Origin: Desulfobacteraceae bacterium | GTDB lineage: Bacteria; Desulfobacterota; Desulfobacteria; Desulfobacterales; Desulfobacteraceae | Length of the DNA: 64,000 bases | Assembly (NCBI GenBank): GCA_016744295.1 | Contig: JADGEQ010000005.1 | Span: 150,788 to 214,787, forward strand | Direction: 5' to 3' | In this document: positions 42,746 through 52,172 of the stretch, one piece after another | How positions within the stretch are numbered: position 1 is the stretch's first letter | How the letters are laid out: the number at the start of each line of letters is the position of its first letter | Position numbers and translations under genes: made by a program | Notes under the pieces: generated by a model | The model's input: only the letters and a program-made list of their open reading frames with translations | Databases searched by the model: none | Told to the model about the DNA's origin: nothing

Positions 42746-45700
42746 CTCAACTCCTTTGGCCTGTATTCAGACCCTTCCAAATGGTCATATCTCCTGGATG
42801 CCGGTTCCATAAGGGTTCTGGATTGTGGCCACCTTCCCTGTAGCATCCGGTGAGCAAGCAGCCTGAAATCATTTAGGATCACCAGCAGGCAGGGAATCAA
42901 AACCAGGGTAAGAACGGTTGCAAACAATACCCCGGCTGCCAGAGATATGGCCATGGGGATAAGAAACTGGGCCTGGAGATCGGTTTCCAGCAGCATGGGA
43001 GCAAGCCCCCCCACGGTGCTCAAGGTGGTTAAAAATATGGCACGAAACCGCCGGGAGCCCCCTTTGAGAATGGCTTCGAAAAAGGGGATATGCCGGGCAA
43101 AATTTTCATTGATTCTTTCGATGAGCACAATGGCATCATTGACCACCACCCCGGTCAGGGCCACCATCCCAAAAAGGCTCATCATGGACAAATTGTATCC
43201 CATGGCCATATGCCCCAGAACCGCTCCGATGATGCCAAAGGGAATGGTAATCATGATAATAAAGGGCTGAAGATAGGAGCGAAACATGGTGGCCACAATG
43301 GTGAATATACCCATGAGTGCAATGGGAAAGCCTACTTTCAAACTTGACATGGATTCCCTGGATCTTTTTTTATCCCCCTGGAGGATAATGATCAGATCTG
43401 GAAATTTTTCCTTTAGGGTGATTAAAAAACCCTGGCCCATCTCCTCGAATATTTCATTGGCATTGGTAATTTTAGTATTCACAAACCCGGTCACAAAAAC
43501 ACTGCGCTTGCCGTTGGTACGGCGGATGGTGGAAAACCCTGGTTCAATTTCAATATTGGCAACAGATCCCAGGGGCACCTCCACCCCCTTTGGACTCCTG
43601 ATCCGGATGGATTCCAGATCCTCAAGAGAACTTCTTTCCGCCTTTGTATACCTGATTTTTACCCGAACATCGTGCTCCCCCCGCTGGAGACGTTGGGCCT
43701 CATTGCCGTAAAACCCGGAATTCAGCTGGGAGGCGAGGCCTGCCACGGTAATCCCCAGAGCCCGGGCCTCGGGTTTAAGGAAAAACCTCAACTCTTTTTT
43801 TCCCTCGCTCAAATCCGATTTAACCTGATAAACGCCCTTGAACTCCGAAAGTTTAGCCTTAAGCATGGCAGTGGCCGTCAGAAGGGTTTCCACACTGTCG
43901 CTGTGCATTTCAAAGGCGAGGGGTGCCTGCCTGTGCCCCGGCCCCAAAGCCTGGAAGGTCAAGGATTCAGCCCCGGGAATACTGCCTATTTTTTCTTCCC
44001 AGGCAAATAGAATATCCTTGGAATGGACCCCTCGTTTTTCCGATTCCAGCAAAATAGCCTGGACCATACCGGCATGGGGACCGCTGCTGGTCATCCCGTC
44101 GGAGGATGCCCCCACAAAGGTGAGCATATGCTTGATCAGGGGTTCTCCGGTCAGGGTTTTAAAATTTTTTGCATAGTCCCTGAGACTCGTTTCAATTATT
44201 GCCATGGCAGGTTCGGTCATGGTGGCAGGGGTCCCTTCGGGAAAGGCTACAGATGCCGTAACCACATATCCGTCGGTCTGGGGAAATACCGAATATTTTA
44301 TCAGCCCTCCCTTTACAATGCCCACCACTGCCAGCAAAACGGCAATGGCAGTACACAAAACCACATATCGGAAATGAAGAACCCGGCCCAGAAAGGGGGT
44401 ATACACCCTCATCACAAACCATTCCATGGAAGCGCTTGTCGCTTTGTTAACCCGGGCAACCACTCCTTTTCCCCTCCCCGTCTCAGACATATCGGGCAAA
44501 TTATTCAAATGGGCCGGCAACAGAACAAAGCAGTCAATCAGGGAAATAAACAGACAGGAGATCACCACCGGCGGCAAGATAGCGATAAACTTGCCCATGG
44601 TGCCCCCCACAAAACCCAGGGGGGTAAAGGCCACAATGGAGGTAATAACCGCCGCTGTTACCGGCATGGCCACCTCCCGGGTTCCTTCAATGGCAGCCTG
44701 CAAGCTAGGTTTTCCCTGTTTTCTGTGGACATAGATGGACTCGCCCACCACGATGGCGTCATCCACCACAATTCCCAGCACCAGAATAAAGCCGAACAGA
44801 GAAAGCATGTTGATGGTGCCGCCGATGGCCCAGAGAATCCCCAACCCCCCGGCAAGGGAGATGGGGATTCCCATGCCAACCCAGATGGAAAGCCTTGTGT
44901 TTAAAAACGCCCAGAGCAGCACAAAAACAATGACAAGTCCGATGCTCCCATTTCGAGTCAGCAGACTGATACGGGCTTTTAGGGAGGTGGTCCTGTCATA
45001 GAGCACGCGAAGTTCGATGCTTTGGGGCAGTTCAGCTTTGATTTGATCCACCAGACCATAGACTTCCTTTGCAATCTTCAGGGCGTCTTCTTCGTCTGTC
45101 TTGGAAACCATTATCAGTACACTGCGCTTTCCATTGACATAGGCCCTGGCCGGATCTTCTTCAAAGCCGTCCACTATGGTTGCAATGCGGTCCAGGGTCA
45201 CCACCTGCCCGGAAACGCCTGCCCGGACAATTACCCGCCCCAGTTCCCGGCCTGTATATTTTCGGCCCATGGTTCGCAGACGGATCTCTTCACCCGTTGT
45301 TTTCAGGGTACCGCCGGACCGGTTGACACTGGATTTTCGAACCGCGTCTGCCACATCATCGAAGGTCAGATTGTATTGCAAAAGCTTTTCTTCGGAAACT
45401 TCAATGGCAATCTCATATGCCCTTGTGCCGGACATGGTGACCTGTGAAACATTTTCCAGTGCTTTTATCCGGTCGGTAATTTTTTGTCCCCATTCCTTTA
45501 GTCGCCGCTCCTGCATGTCCGAGGCCAGATAAAGGGTGAGCACCGTACTTTTCCGGGTCACTTCTTTGATCACGGGTTTTTCCGCATCCTTGGGAAAAGT
45601 AGCGATTGCATTGACCTTGGTTTTTACATCTTCAAGTACATCGCCGGTGTCATACCCCTTTTTGACTTCAACCGAAGCCCTGGCAAAATTTTCAGAGCTT

Positions 45701-45951
45701 ACCGTGGCATATTCTTTGATCCCTTCAATCCCATCCACGGCTTCTTCAATTTTCCTGGAGATCCCCTCTTCAACCTCTTCGGGATCTGCCCCGGGATAGG
45801 CCATTGAAATGGAAATCCGGTCCTTTTCCATGGCGGGAAAAGATTCCTTAACCATTAAATAGGCTGCCATGATACCCACCGCCACCACCGCGGCAAGGAA
45901 AATATTTGCAAAAACTGTATTTCTGGCGAAGGCCCCTAATATCTGTTTCAT
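42742..45951 (-). CDS. RND-family multidrug efflux transporter (HAE-1-like)
   Basis: Inner-membrane proton-driven pump of AcrB type, 1069 residues. N-terminal TM1 near 12-30, large periplasmic loops, and TM4 with the essential acidic pair in GIVVDDAIVV near 405. TM10-12 lie near 890-1010 with GMVALTGVVVNDAIVL. The length agrees with HAE-1/CusA-like pumps. Lacking the metal-binding motif of CusA, it is more likely drug or lipid transport; substrate unknown. Six nt after the MFP gene. Confidence 0.93.
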   Translation of the reverse strand: MKQILGAFARNTVFANIFLAAVVAVGIMAAYLMVKESFPAMEKDRISISMAYPGADPEEVEEGISRKIEEAVDGIEGIKEYATVSSENFARASVEVKKGYDTGDVLEDVKTKVNAIATFPKDAEKPVIKEVTRKSTVLTLYLASDMQERRLKEWGQKITDRIKALENVSQVTMSGTRAYEIAIEVSEEKLLQYNLTFDDVADAVRKSSVNRSGGTLKTTGEEIRLRTMGRKYTGRELGRVIVRAGVSGQVVTLDRIATIVDGFEEDPARAYVNGKRSVLIMVSKTDEEDALKIAKEVYGLVDQIKAELPQSIELRVLYDRTTSLKARISLLTRNGSIGLVIVFVLLWAFLNTRLSIWVGMGIPISLAGGLGILWAIGGTINMLSLFGFILVLGIVVDDAIVVGESIYVHRKQGKPSLQAAIEGTREVAMPVTAAVITSIVAFTPLGFVGGTMGKFIAILPPVVISCLFISLIDCFVLLPAHLNNLPDMSETGRGKGVVARVNKATSASMEWFVMRVYTPFLGRVLHFRYVVLCTAIAVLLAVVGIVKGGLIKYSVFPQTDGYVVTASVAFPEGTPATMTEPAMAIIETSLRDYAKNFKTLTGEPLIKHMLTFVGASSDGMTSSGPHAGMVQAILLESEKRGVHSKDILFAWEEKIGSIPGAESLTFQALGPGHRQAPLAFEMHSDSVETLLTATAMLKAKLSEFKGVYQVKSDLSEGKKELRFFLKPEARALGITVAGLASQLNSGFYGNEAQRLQRGEHDVRVKIRYTKAERSSLEDLESIRIRSPKGVEVPLGSVANIEIEPGFSTIRRTNGKRSVFVTGFVNTKITNANEIFEEMGQGFLITLKEKFPDLIIILQGDKKRSRESMSSLKVGFPIALMGIFTIVATMFRSYLQPFIIMITIPFGIIGAVLGHMAMGYNLSMMSLFGMVALTGVVVNDAIVLIERINENFARHIPFFEAILKGGSRRFRAIFLTTLSTVGGLAPMLLETDLQAQFLIPMAISLAAGVLFATVLTLVLIPCLLVILNDFRLLAHRMLQGRWPQSRTLMEPASRRYDHLEGSEYRPKELS

Positions 45952-45957
45952 TCTCTT

Positions 45958-47274
45958 TTATTCCCCTATGATCTTAAGGGCGGAATTTTCGAGGGGATCC
46001 ACCAGACGAGTGGTGATCAATAAATCCCCGGGGGTAATATCCCCGGACAAAAACACCTCATCTTTGTCGGCATAAATCTTATTTACCAAAACGGTTTTCA
46101 AACGATTTTCCCTGGAAATATAAACCGTGTTATCCGCACTGACCAGCCAGCGGGGTACCCGAAAGAGGCCTTCAATGGTTTTTCCCGGAATGCTCACACT
46201 GCAAAACATGCCTGCCACAAGGGGAGAGCAGTCCTTACAATTATCCAGGGGGTCAAATTTTACCGCCAGGGTCATGGTTCTGGAAGATTGATCAAACTCC
46301 ACCAGCCGTTCCACCACCCCCTGAAAAATCGCTTCCTTGGCTTCAATCCAGGCGATTTCACAGGGAACCGACCGAGGTTTGGGAAACCAGGCGGAAATGT
46401 TGTCAGCCCCCCGGTCCTCAAAATCCAACCAAAGGGATGCTTCCACGGCATCCAGGGACACCTCTATCTCAAGGAATGAATCATCTGCCAGGGTGACAAT
46501 CTGACTGCCCTTGGTGGCATACTCCCCCTCCTCCATGGCAATATCGACAATCCGACAGGTAAATGGAGCGATTACCCTGCACCGGTCAAGATTGACGGCA
46601 GCCTTGTCCATATTGGCCGCTACAGAAGCGATTCCGGCCACGGCTTCCCGGATCTGAACCGGGTACAGGGAAAGGGACCGCTTCATTTGATCATGGTTGT
46701 CAATGGCATTGTTCAAAGATTGTTCGGACTTGTCCAATTCCGATCGGTTGCCAATGCTGTTATCCTCGAGCAGAACCCGCACCCGCTCATACTCTGCCCG
46801 GGACAGATCCATGGTGCGTTGGATGGTTTTCACCCGGCGCTTGTCTGCTTCAAATTGTCGTTCAATAACCGCAAGGAGGCTTTTCTTCTGGTCCAAGCCT
46901 GCCCTGAGAACCTTTAATTCAGCAATGTAATCCGCAGGATCAATCTTAAAAATAATTTCACCTTTCGGGATGGTCCTCCCCTTTTCAAACCCCGGATGGG
47001 TATATATTATACGACCGGCCACCTCAGCAGACAATTTGATACGGGTCACGGGCCGGGCCACTCCAAACCCTTTTAACCTGGTTTTAACAGATTGGTAAAT
47101 TGCTTTTTTCACCTCCACCTGGAGTATCCGCTCTTTTATCCGACCCCGGTGGGGAGATTTTTTCAGGGATTTAAAATAGGTCATGGCAGCAATTCCAGCC
47201 CCAAGAATTAAAAGACTCAAAACAATCCGGGGAATAACCCTGGTCATTGTTATTTTTTTTCTGATTTTTTCCAT
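45958..47274 (-). CDS. Membrane-fusion (HlyD/AcrA-type) periplasmic adaptor
   Basis: Adaptor of the RND pump, 438 residues. Membrane anchor near 13-31, biotinyl-lipoyl-like domain near 70-110, a coiled-coil hairpin (residues ~120-205), then the second lipoyl half (CRIVDIAMEEGEYATKGSQIV) and beta-barrel domains. The start at 47274 overlaps the marR stop region by 25 nt, so start choice is tentative; no strong ribosome-binding site is seen. Confidence 0.9.
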   Translation of the reverse strand: MEKIRKKITMTRVIPRIVLSLLILGAGIAAMTYFKSLKKSPHRGRIKERILQVEVKKAIYQSVKTRLKGFGVARPVTRIKLSAEVAGRIIYTHPGFEKGRTIPKGEIIFKIDPADYIAELKVLRAGLDQKKSLLAVIERQFEADKRRVKTIQRTMDLSRAEYERVRVLLEDNSIGNRSELDKSEQSLNNAIDNHDQMKRSLSLYPVQIREAVAGIASVAANMDKAAVNLDRCRVIAPFTCRIVDIAMEEGEYATKGSQIVTLADDSFLEIEVSLDAVEASLWLDFEDRGADNISAWFPKPRSVPCEIAWIEAKEAIFQGVVERLVEFDQSSRTMTLAVKFDPLDNCKDCSPLVAGMFCSVSIPGKTIEGLFRVPRWLVSADNTVYISRENRLKTVLVNKIYADKDEVFLSGDITPGDLLITTRLVDPLENSALKIIGE

Positions 47275-47765
47275 GAACCCGGCTCCTGATTTTCTGCTTG
47301 TATAAAAACGTGTTCCACCTGTTCCAGCACATCACACCATTTTTGGGTGGTTTCAGCCCCCAGTTTTTCAATCAACTCAACAAAAGAGGCAAAAATTGCC
47401 TTTTCAACTTTTTCATGCCTGGCCAATGAATCATGTGTCAGGCTTATCTCAACTTTCCGCCGGTCTGACCGGGATCGGCTTCTTTTTAAAATACCTTTTG
47501 CAACCAACCGGTTCACCATGGCAGAAGCAGAAGGGGGAGAGATCTGCTGAATTGCAGCCAACTCCTTTAACGAAACCTTCTTTTTTTTTCGGATCATCAT
47601 GATGGCATGGAACTGGGAAATGGACAGGTCCTTGAGCAGGTATTTTTCTTTTTTTGACATGGATTTGCCGTGGTTCCTGGCAAAAAGCGTATCCTGAATG
47701 AGCCGTATGGAGGAAGAGATATACTTGGCCTGTTCAAGGGTGGTTCGGGCTATTACCTTTGGCAT
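47250..47765 (-). CDS. MarR-family transcriptional regulator
   Basis: Protein of 171 residues with a central winged helix (SLKELAAIQQISPPSASAMVNRLVAKGIL near 65-95, wing RSRSDRRKVEISLT). MarR proteins usually bind a ligand and repress the operon they head. Here it heads the MFP-RND-TolC pump operon, so it is probably its repressor. The operator is expected in the AT-rich segment just upstream. The start follows a GGGGGA site. Confidence 0.9.
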   Translation of the reverse strand: MPKVIARTTLEQAKYISSSIRLIQDTLFARNHGKSMSKKEKYLLKDLSISQFHAIMMIRKKKKVSLKELAAIQQISPPSASAMVNRLVAKGILKRSRSRSDRRKVEISLTHDSLARHEKVEKAIFASFVELIEKLGAETTQKWCDVLEQVEHVFIQAENQEPGSWKKSEKK

Positions 47766-47781
47766 GGAATTTTCCCCCGTT

Positions 47782-47841
47782 AATATTTAAATAAAATAAT
47801 ATTTAGATAAAATAATAATTCGTTCATCTAACTAATATTTT
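47782..47841. promoter_or_regulatory. Candidate MarR operator region
   Basis: AT-rich segment within 80 nt upstream of marR. It holds repeated AATATTTA motifs (47783 and 47798) and an inverted pair TTAGAT (47803-47808) / ATCTAA (47826-47831). Symmetry and position suggest MarR binding and the efflux-operon promoter. Confidence 0.4.
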
Positions 47842-47877
47842 CTATCCTGTCAACCAGATGCCTGGGGAATCAGTAAT

Positions 47878-47979
47878 TTAATATTCATTCACCACTAAAA
47901 CTAACTCTTGGGGTTGTTTGATACAGGCGTCAGCTCCGGAAGCCTCAAGTTCTTCTCGCGTTCCATACGAACACCAATA
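47878..47979 (-). pseudogene. C-terminal remnant of a HAD-type phosphatase
   Basis: The 33 codons before the TAA at 47878 encode YGTREELEASGADACIKQPQ, followed by EL. This is the normal end of phosphoglycolate-phosphatase-like HAD proteins (YGxxEEL...GAD...P.EL). There is no start and the frame is closed just upstream by TAG. The matching N-terminal remnant lies at 51711-51962 on the same strand, 3.7 kb away, with the island genes between. Confidence 0.75.
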
Positions 47980-48255
47980 CTAAAAATTCAATCCCCGTCT
48001 GAATGCCATTAAACGGGCAAAAAATGGTTTTGTTGTTTTGGCAAGTCCACGTTTTTCTATTTCCGCAACCGTTCTGCCACCACGGTCCTTGCTCGGTTGG
48101 ACCTTATTTGGAAAGCTTAATAATTTTTCATGCGTTCCCTGACAAAAAGGAAATCCCCATCCTTTGAAAACGCGTGGCCTGTCCCTGAATTGTCTTAAAT
48201 AGATACTTGCTCCACAGCTTACAGTGCGGATAGCACAAGATACATCCCATTTCAT
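47980..48255 (-). CDS. Unassigned short ORF in the disrupted region
   Basis: A 91-codon open frame that ends at a TAG immediately before the HAD remnant, in the same frame. I do not recognise the product. It has three scattered cysteines, a basic C-terminus and no usable ribosome-binding site. It could be a real small gene, part of the decayed region, or chance. The rest of 47842-48330 shows no other gene. Confidence 0.25.
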   Translation of the reverse strand: MKWDVSCAIRTVSCGASIYLRQFRDRPRVFKGWGFPFCQGTHEKLLSFPNKVQPSKDRGGRTVAEIEKRGLAKTTKPFFARLMAFRRGLNF

Positions 48256-48330
48256 TTTAATACTATTGCATACACAATATAATAATGCTATTTAGCTGAA
48301 ATTTTAAAATCCATAACAGGGTATTTGTTG

Positions 48331-49845
48331 ATGAAAATCAGGCTATTGAATAGTTTTATCGTGTTGCTATCTTTTCTCCCCCTGCTGACTGCTAACCAGG
48401 CAAATGCGTTGGTGTATCAAGGGGAGATAGGTATTGCAAATCACCAGCTGGACAGTGGGGGTGTTTTTAACCAGATCAAGGTTAAGTATCAATTCACTAC
48501 GCTTTTCCAAGAGCCCCTGGAAAGATACTGCTTGATGTGGACAAGCCCGCAAGAATCCACGGTTCTTCAAGACATCAAATTTCAGGCGTCAGTGAATAGC
48601 TCCCTAGCAAAAGGCGTGTATATTAATTTTACTCCCAGTCATATCCCGAAATCTGGAGAGTGGAGTATGGATGTCAATGCGAGCCCGTCGTGGAATGAAA
48701 TATTTAACACCAAAGATGGGGGAATTGTTGATGAGCAGACGGCAAAGGCAATTTTCAAAAATGGTTTTACCCTCTCGGATCTCACCATAACTCTGATCGA
48801 AACTGCTGAAGCGGGAAAAAAAAATTCAACCATCAATAAAAGCAATTCCCATCAGCGGCTCCATGATCGTGCAAACGGGCTTCTCAGGAAAATTAACACG
48901 TATAATACCAGCGACAATAGGCTTGCTGGGTCAGAACTTGACAAATTACTCTCAAAGTTAGATCCGGTATACCAGATGAGCAATACATACAGTTGGAGCG
49001 CTTGTTCTCCTGCGACCTCTTCCTGTTCTGTGATGAGTGCAGACTATGTGGACTCTCCCCATGTTGCCGAGCTATCATACGATATTGATAATTACACCTA
49101 TGTTTTTTACAAAATCGGCCCATTATACTCTTATCGCTGTAAGTCCAGCGCTACAATTATTGAGTCTCCCGTAGACCTGAAGATTAAGCTGCACCTCAAC
49201 GTGGCTGATCTACAAAAAACGTACTTTGAAAAAAAATTCATAGCCGATGGTCAGTTAACCCCGGGTCAGTTTCTAATTTTCGGTGACCGTATCCAACACC
49301 ATCCAGATCAGAAAAAAAACGCCGGTCTAACACCGCTTGGTTTCAACGCTCGATTGGAGGTTTTTCCAAAAGCGACTAACACATGCGGCGATATCAAAAA
49401 AAATAAAAAAAACCCGTTTGAAGAGCAAGAACAAGAAGAATTAAAACAACGACGTCTTAAAGAAGAAGCAAAGCAACGCGCACGTAAAAAAGCAAAGCTG
49501 AAGCGACTCAGACAAGAGGCCAAAGATCTTGGTGCCATCAACACCAATACCAGCGAAGTAACCTTAACAATATGGGATGGTGGTGAGGAAGACGGAGACA
49601 AGGTCAAAATTATACTTAACGATAAATTGATTAACGCAAATCTCCGGCTAAAAAATCAAAAACAAGCAATCCTCCTCAAACTTGACAAAGGCATGAACAT
49701 TTTAGAAATAAAAGCGATTGATTGCGGTAGAAAAAAACCAAATACCGCAAACTACATACTCAGCCAAAATGATACTATCATAGAGCAAAAAGAATGGAGG
49801 TTGAATTTATATGAGAAAGGTGTACTTGTACTGTACTTCGAATGA
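48331..49845 (+). CDS. Exported protein with coiled coil and C-terminal beta domain
   Basis: Protein of 504 residues from ATG 48331. The signal peptide (to about residue 27, NANA/ANAL region) is followed by about 330 residues of unknown fold with several cysteines (near 70, 220-230 and 265). A charged coiled coil lies at about 365-405 (QEQEELKQRRLKEEAKQR). A C-terminal beta domain of about 75 residues has the pattern TIWDGGEEDGDKVKIILND, reminiscent of a secreted DGD-x-V-x-I-x-LN module. No catalytic motif. The following gene starts 14 nt later. Codon use and low G+C suggest an acquired island. Function unknown. Confidence 0.75.
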   Translation: MKIRLLNSFIVLLSFLPLLTANQANALVYQGEIGIANHQLDSGGVFNQIKVKYQFTTLFQEPLERYCLMWTSPQESTVLQDIKFQASVNSSLAKGVYINFTPSHIPKSGEWSMDVNASPSWNEIFNTKDGGIVDEQTAKAIFKNGFTLSDLTITLIETAEAGKKNSTINKSNSHQRLHDRANGLLRKINTYNTSDNRLAGSELDKLLSKLDPVYQMSNTYSWSACSPATSSCSVMSADYVDSPHVAELSYDIDNYTYVFYKIGPLYSYRCKSSATIIESPVDLKIKLHLNVADLQKTYFEKKFIADGQLTPGQFLIFGDRIQHHPDQKKNAGLTPLGFNARLEVFPKATNTCGDIKKNKKNPFEEQEQEELKQRRLKEEAKQRARKKAKLKRLRQEAKDLGAINTNTSEVTLTIWDGGEEDGDKVKIILNDKLINANLRLKNQKQAILLKLDKGMNILEIKAIDCGRKKPNTANYILSQNDTIIEQKEWRLNLYEKGVLVLYFE

Positions 49846-49859
49846 CCATGGAGCAATAC

Positions 49860-51695
49860 ATGAAAAAGATTAAATCAATATTACAAATTATTTTGATTCT
49901 TACTGCAATATCTACGTTTTTGCTCGACAGCGTGTATGCAGCAGAAAATCCATTTGCCATGAAAAACAACGATATATTCTCTGGTAAATGGACGAGCCCA
50001 GATAAAAAAGTATCAATGTTACTCTACCCCTCCCAAAAAGGAGGCATGCAGGGAACCATCAGGCGTAGGAAAGATTTATTGATTATCGAGGCCTCTTTTT
50101 TTCAGGGATCGCTACAGGGAAGGATGATGCTTGGGACCGAAGCATTTCCCATCAGCATAGCCAAAACCAGCAATGGACTGTTTGTCAAATCGGGTAATTG
50201 GGAAACCAGACTGAAGGCACACAAAAACAGAAGTTTTGAAAGCCGGTATGAAAAAGACGCTTTACAGATAGAACTGAAAAAATCTTCTGGCAACACATAC
50301 ATTGGCGGTCTGAAAATGGATGGAATCATCTATATAGTCTCTGCTGAAGCAAGTAAAAGCCTTTTGTGGGGATATTTTTCCAAGGACAACGAACAATGGC
50401 CTTTTTTTCTTGAGTGGGCTGGAGACACCCTTACTTTTCATACTGGAGATTATACCCTTACAGGCATCCAAGATGCTTTAAAGCTTGAGCGGGAAGCGGC
50501 AAAAAAACGTGAAGAGCAGGCAAGACAACTTGCAGAGCAGAAGGAAAGAGACGCAGCAAAAAAGGAAGCACTAAGAAAGAAAAAGGCAGCCTTGAAGAAA
50601 GCGCAAGAAAAGGCTGAAAAAGATTTATACAAAAAAGCAATGAACAACGATCTGGCCAGCGCCTATACCTACCTGGACAAATACCCCAGGGGCAATTACA
50701 TAAAAGAGATCATAAATTCCAGCCATTTTAAGGCTGAAGAGGCAAGAGTAAAAGAGCAACGCAGAAACGCTCGCAAAAAAGAGCAGCAAGATTTATATGA
50801 AGGTGCCAAAACCAACGATATAACAAGTGCCCGAATATACATGACAAAATATCCTGGCGAAAAATATGCAAAGGAAATTTCCGGTTTTACCTATTACCTC
50901 AAACTGAGCAAAACACCCTCCAGCAGGAAAGAACCCAAAATGACCTTCTCCTACGACGAGGCCGGGAATAAAACCCAAGCCACATATCACGACCGAGAAT
51001 CGTCAAAAGTTCAGCACCGGTATTATGCCTATGATAAGAACGGCAACCTGCTATCCGTAAAAAACGATGACGGTAAGGAACTTGAAAAACGTTCATATGA
51101 TTCCACGGGTCGTTTGCTTGGAAAACGATCCTATAACAAATATGAAAAACTTTATATTACAGAGGCTTATACTTATGATGCGTTAGGTAATAAGGTGAAA
51201 TCGATTGTTTGCGATAATAAGAATACGAGTAAATGCCATGAGTATGAATACAAATATGACCAATATAACCGAAAAATCCAATCCAAAGTGAAATACTGGT
51301 GGAAAGACCTATGGATAAAAACAACTTTTGAATATGACGATACAGACAATTTAGTGCGTGAATACGAAGATAGCGGCAAAGGGGATTGGAAGGAAAGGAA
51401 ATTTACCTACCAGCAAAATGCGGATGGGAGAACTGTGAAATATTCATGCAAAGGTTCAAAAGATACCTGCTCTCCATATTACAGCACAAAAATATATGAT
51501 ACCCGTGGCTTCCTTATTTCATGGGACCAGGATTTGAACCCTATGTATTACAGTGATCTGGACGATAGAACATTCAAATACAATGATAAAGGAGATCTTA
51601 TTCAATCCACAGATAAAAAAACAAACGGCACCCAAAGTATAACTAGGTATCAATATAAATATAAAGCGGTCAAAACAAATGATTTGAAGTGGTAA
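49860..51695 (+). CDS. Exported coiled-coil protein with YD-type repeats
   Basis: Protein of 611 residues from the ATG at 49860, with GGAG 7 nt upstream; an ATG at 49842 overlapping the previous stop lacks a site. The signal peptide ends near VYA (about 26). An N-terminal beta domain is followed by a coiled coil at about 215-260. Then come two repeats of a D-L-Y-(K/E)-x-A-x(2)-N-D-(L/I) ... YP-x-G-x-Y motif (near 262 and 315). From 355 to the end are RHS/YD-like repeats (YDEAGNKT, YDKNGNLLSV, YDSTGRLLGK, YDALGNKVKS, YNDKGDLIQS). It ends without a polymorphic-toxin tail, so it is not a typical RHS toxin. Probably acts with the preceding exported protein. Confidence 0.78.
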   Translation: MKKIKSILQIILILTAISTFLLDSVYAAENPFAMKNNDIFSGKWTSPDKKVSMLLYPSQKGGMQGTIRRRKDLLIIEASFFQGSLQGRMMLGTEAFPISIAKTSNGLFVKSGNWETRLKAHKNRSFESRYEKDALQIELKKSSGNTYIGGLKMDGIIYIVSAEASKSLLWGYFSKDNEQWPFFLEWAGDTLTFHTGDYTLTGIQDALKLEREAAKKREEQARQLAEQKERDAAKKEALRKKKAALKKAQEKAEKDLYKKAMNNDLASAYTYLDKYPRGNYIKEIINSSHFKAEEARVKEQRRNARKKEQQDLYEGAKTNDITSARIYMTKYPGEKYAKEISGFTYYLKLSKTPSSRKEPKMTFSYDEAGNKTQATYHDRESSKVQHRYYAYDKNGNLLSVKNDDGKELEKRSYDSTGRLLGKRSYNKYEKLYITEAYTYDALGNKVKSIVCDNKNTSKCHEYEYKYDQYNRKIQSKVKYWWKDLWIKTTFEYDDTDNLVREYEDSGKGDWKERKFTYQQNADGRTVKYSCKGSKDTCSPYYSTKIYDTRGFLISWDQDLNPMYYSDLDDRTFKYNDKGDLIQSTDKKTNGTQSITRYQYKYKAVKTNDLKW

Positions 51696-51710
51696 GTACG
51701 ACGTTGCTCC

Positions 51711-51962
51711 CTAGGCAAAGAGACCAGAACTGAACCGCTCTCTATAAATTGTTAGGGCCTTTTCCGCCAGTTGATCATCATCAGCGGCAAGCAGAGAAAA
51801 ACTTCTTTTTAAGGGTGGGCCAATACACCACTGCAAACTTTTTCTTGGTGGCGATGTCCTGCCCAGGCTGATTAACGCGTGTGAAATGCATTTTGTTATA
51901 CCATCAAACGGGTCTGTCAATGCACCATCCAAATCAAATAAAATAAAATAATCATTATTCCC
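51711..51962 (-). pseudogene. N-terminal remnant of a HAD-type phosphatase
   Basis: Encodes FDLDGALTDPFDGITKCISH and then WCIGPPL ... YRERFSSG, the characteristic N-terminus of phosphoglycolate-phosphatase/Gph-like HAD proteins (FDLDGTLTDP; first catalytic Asp present). There is no ATG before the FDLDG motif: the frame opens after a TAA at 51963-51965. It stops at 51711 where the enzyme would continue. With the C-terminal remnant at 47878 this indicates one gene broken by the intervening island. Confidence 0.75.
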
Positions 51963-52026
51963 TTATCAACATGGGTTACCGCTGCCCCAGCTTTATGCGC
52001 CACACCAAAGCAAAGTGTCTCTTTTT

Positions 52027-52059
52027 TTTACAACTTTTTTACAACTTCTTTACGGATCT
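52027..52059. promoter_or_regulatory. Three tandem 11-bp repeats, OmpR-family-type operator
   Basis: TTTACAACTTT (52027-52037), TTTACAACTTC (52038-52048) and TTTACGGATCT (52049-52059): head-to-tail repeats with exact 11-bp period, as bound by PhoB/OmpR-family dimers. A possible -10, TATCAT, lies at 52086-52091. The downstream operon encodes an OmpR-family response regulator (55355), so autoregulation is likely. The operator is 114 nt before the GTG at 52173. Confidence 0.72.
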
Positions 52060-52172
52060 ATGACACATCAAAGATTTAAGTTTTGTATCATCCGAGCAGA
52101 TGGAAAAAAGATCTTTATATTGCAGTTTGAAAAAAAAATTGTTTAACTTAACCGGCAGAAAGGAGACAGATC

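Noticed and set aside
44023..44904. 293-codon plus-strand open frame opposite the RND pump gene
   Set aside because: The RND protein is complete and conserved on the other strand. The frame's His/Gly/Asn-rich composition indicates a shadow.
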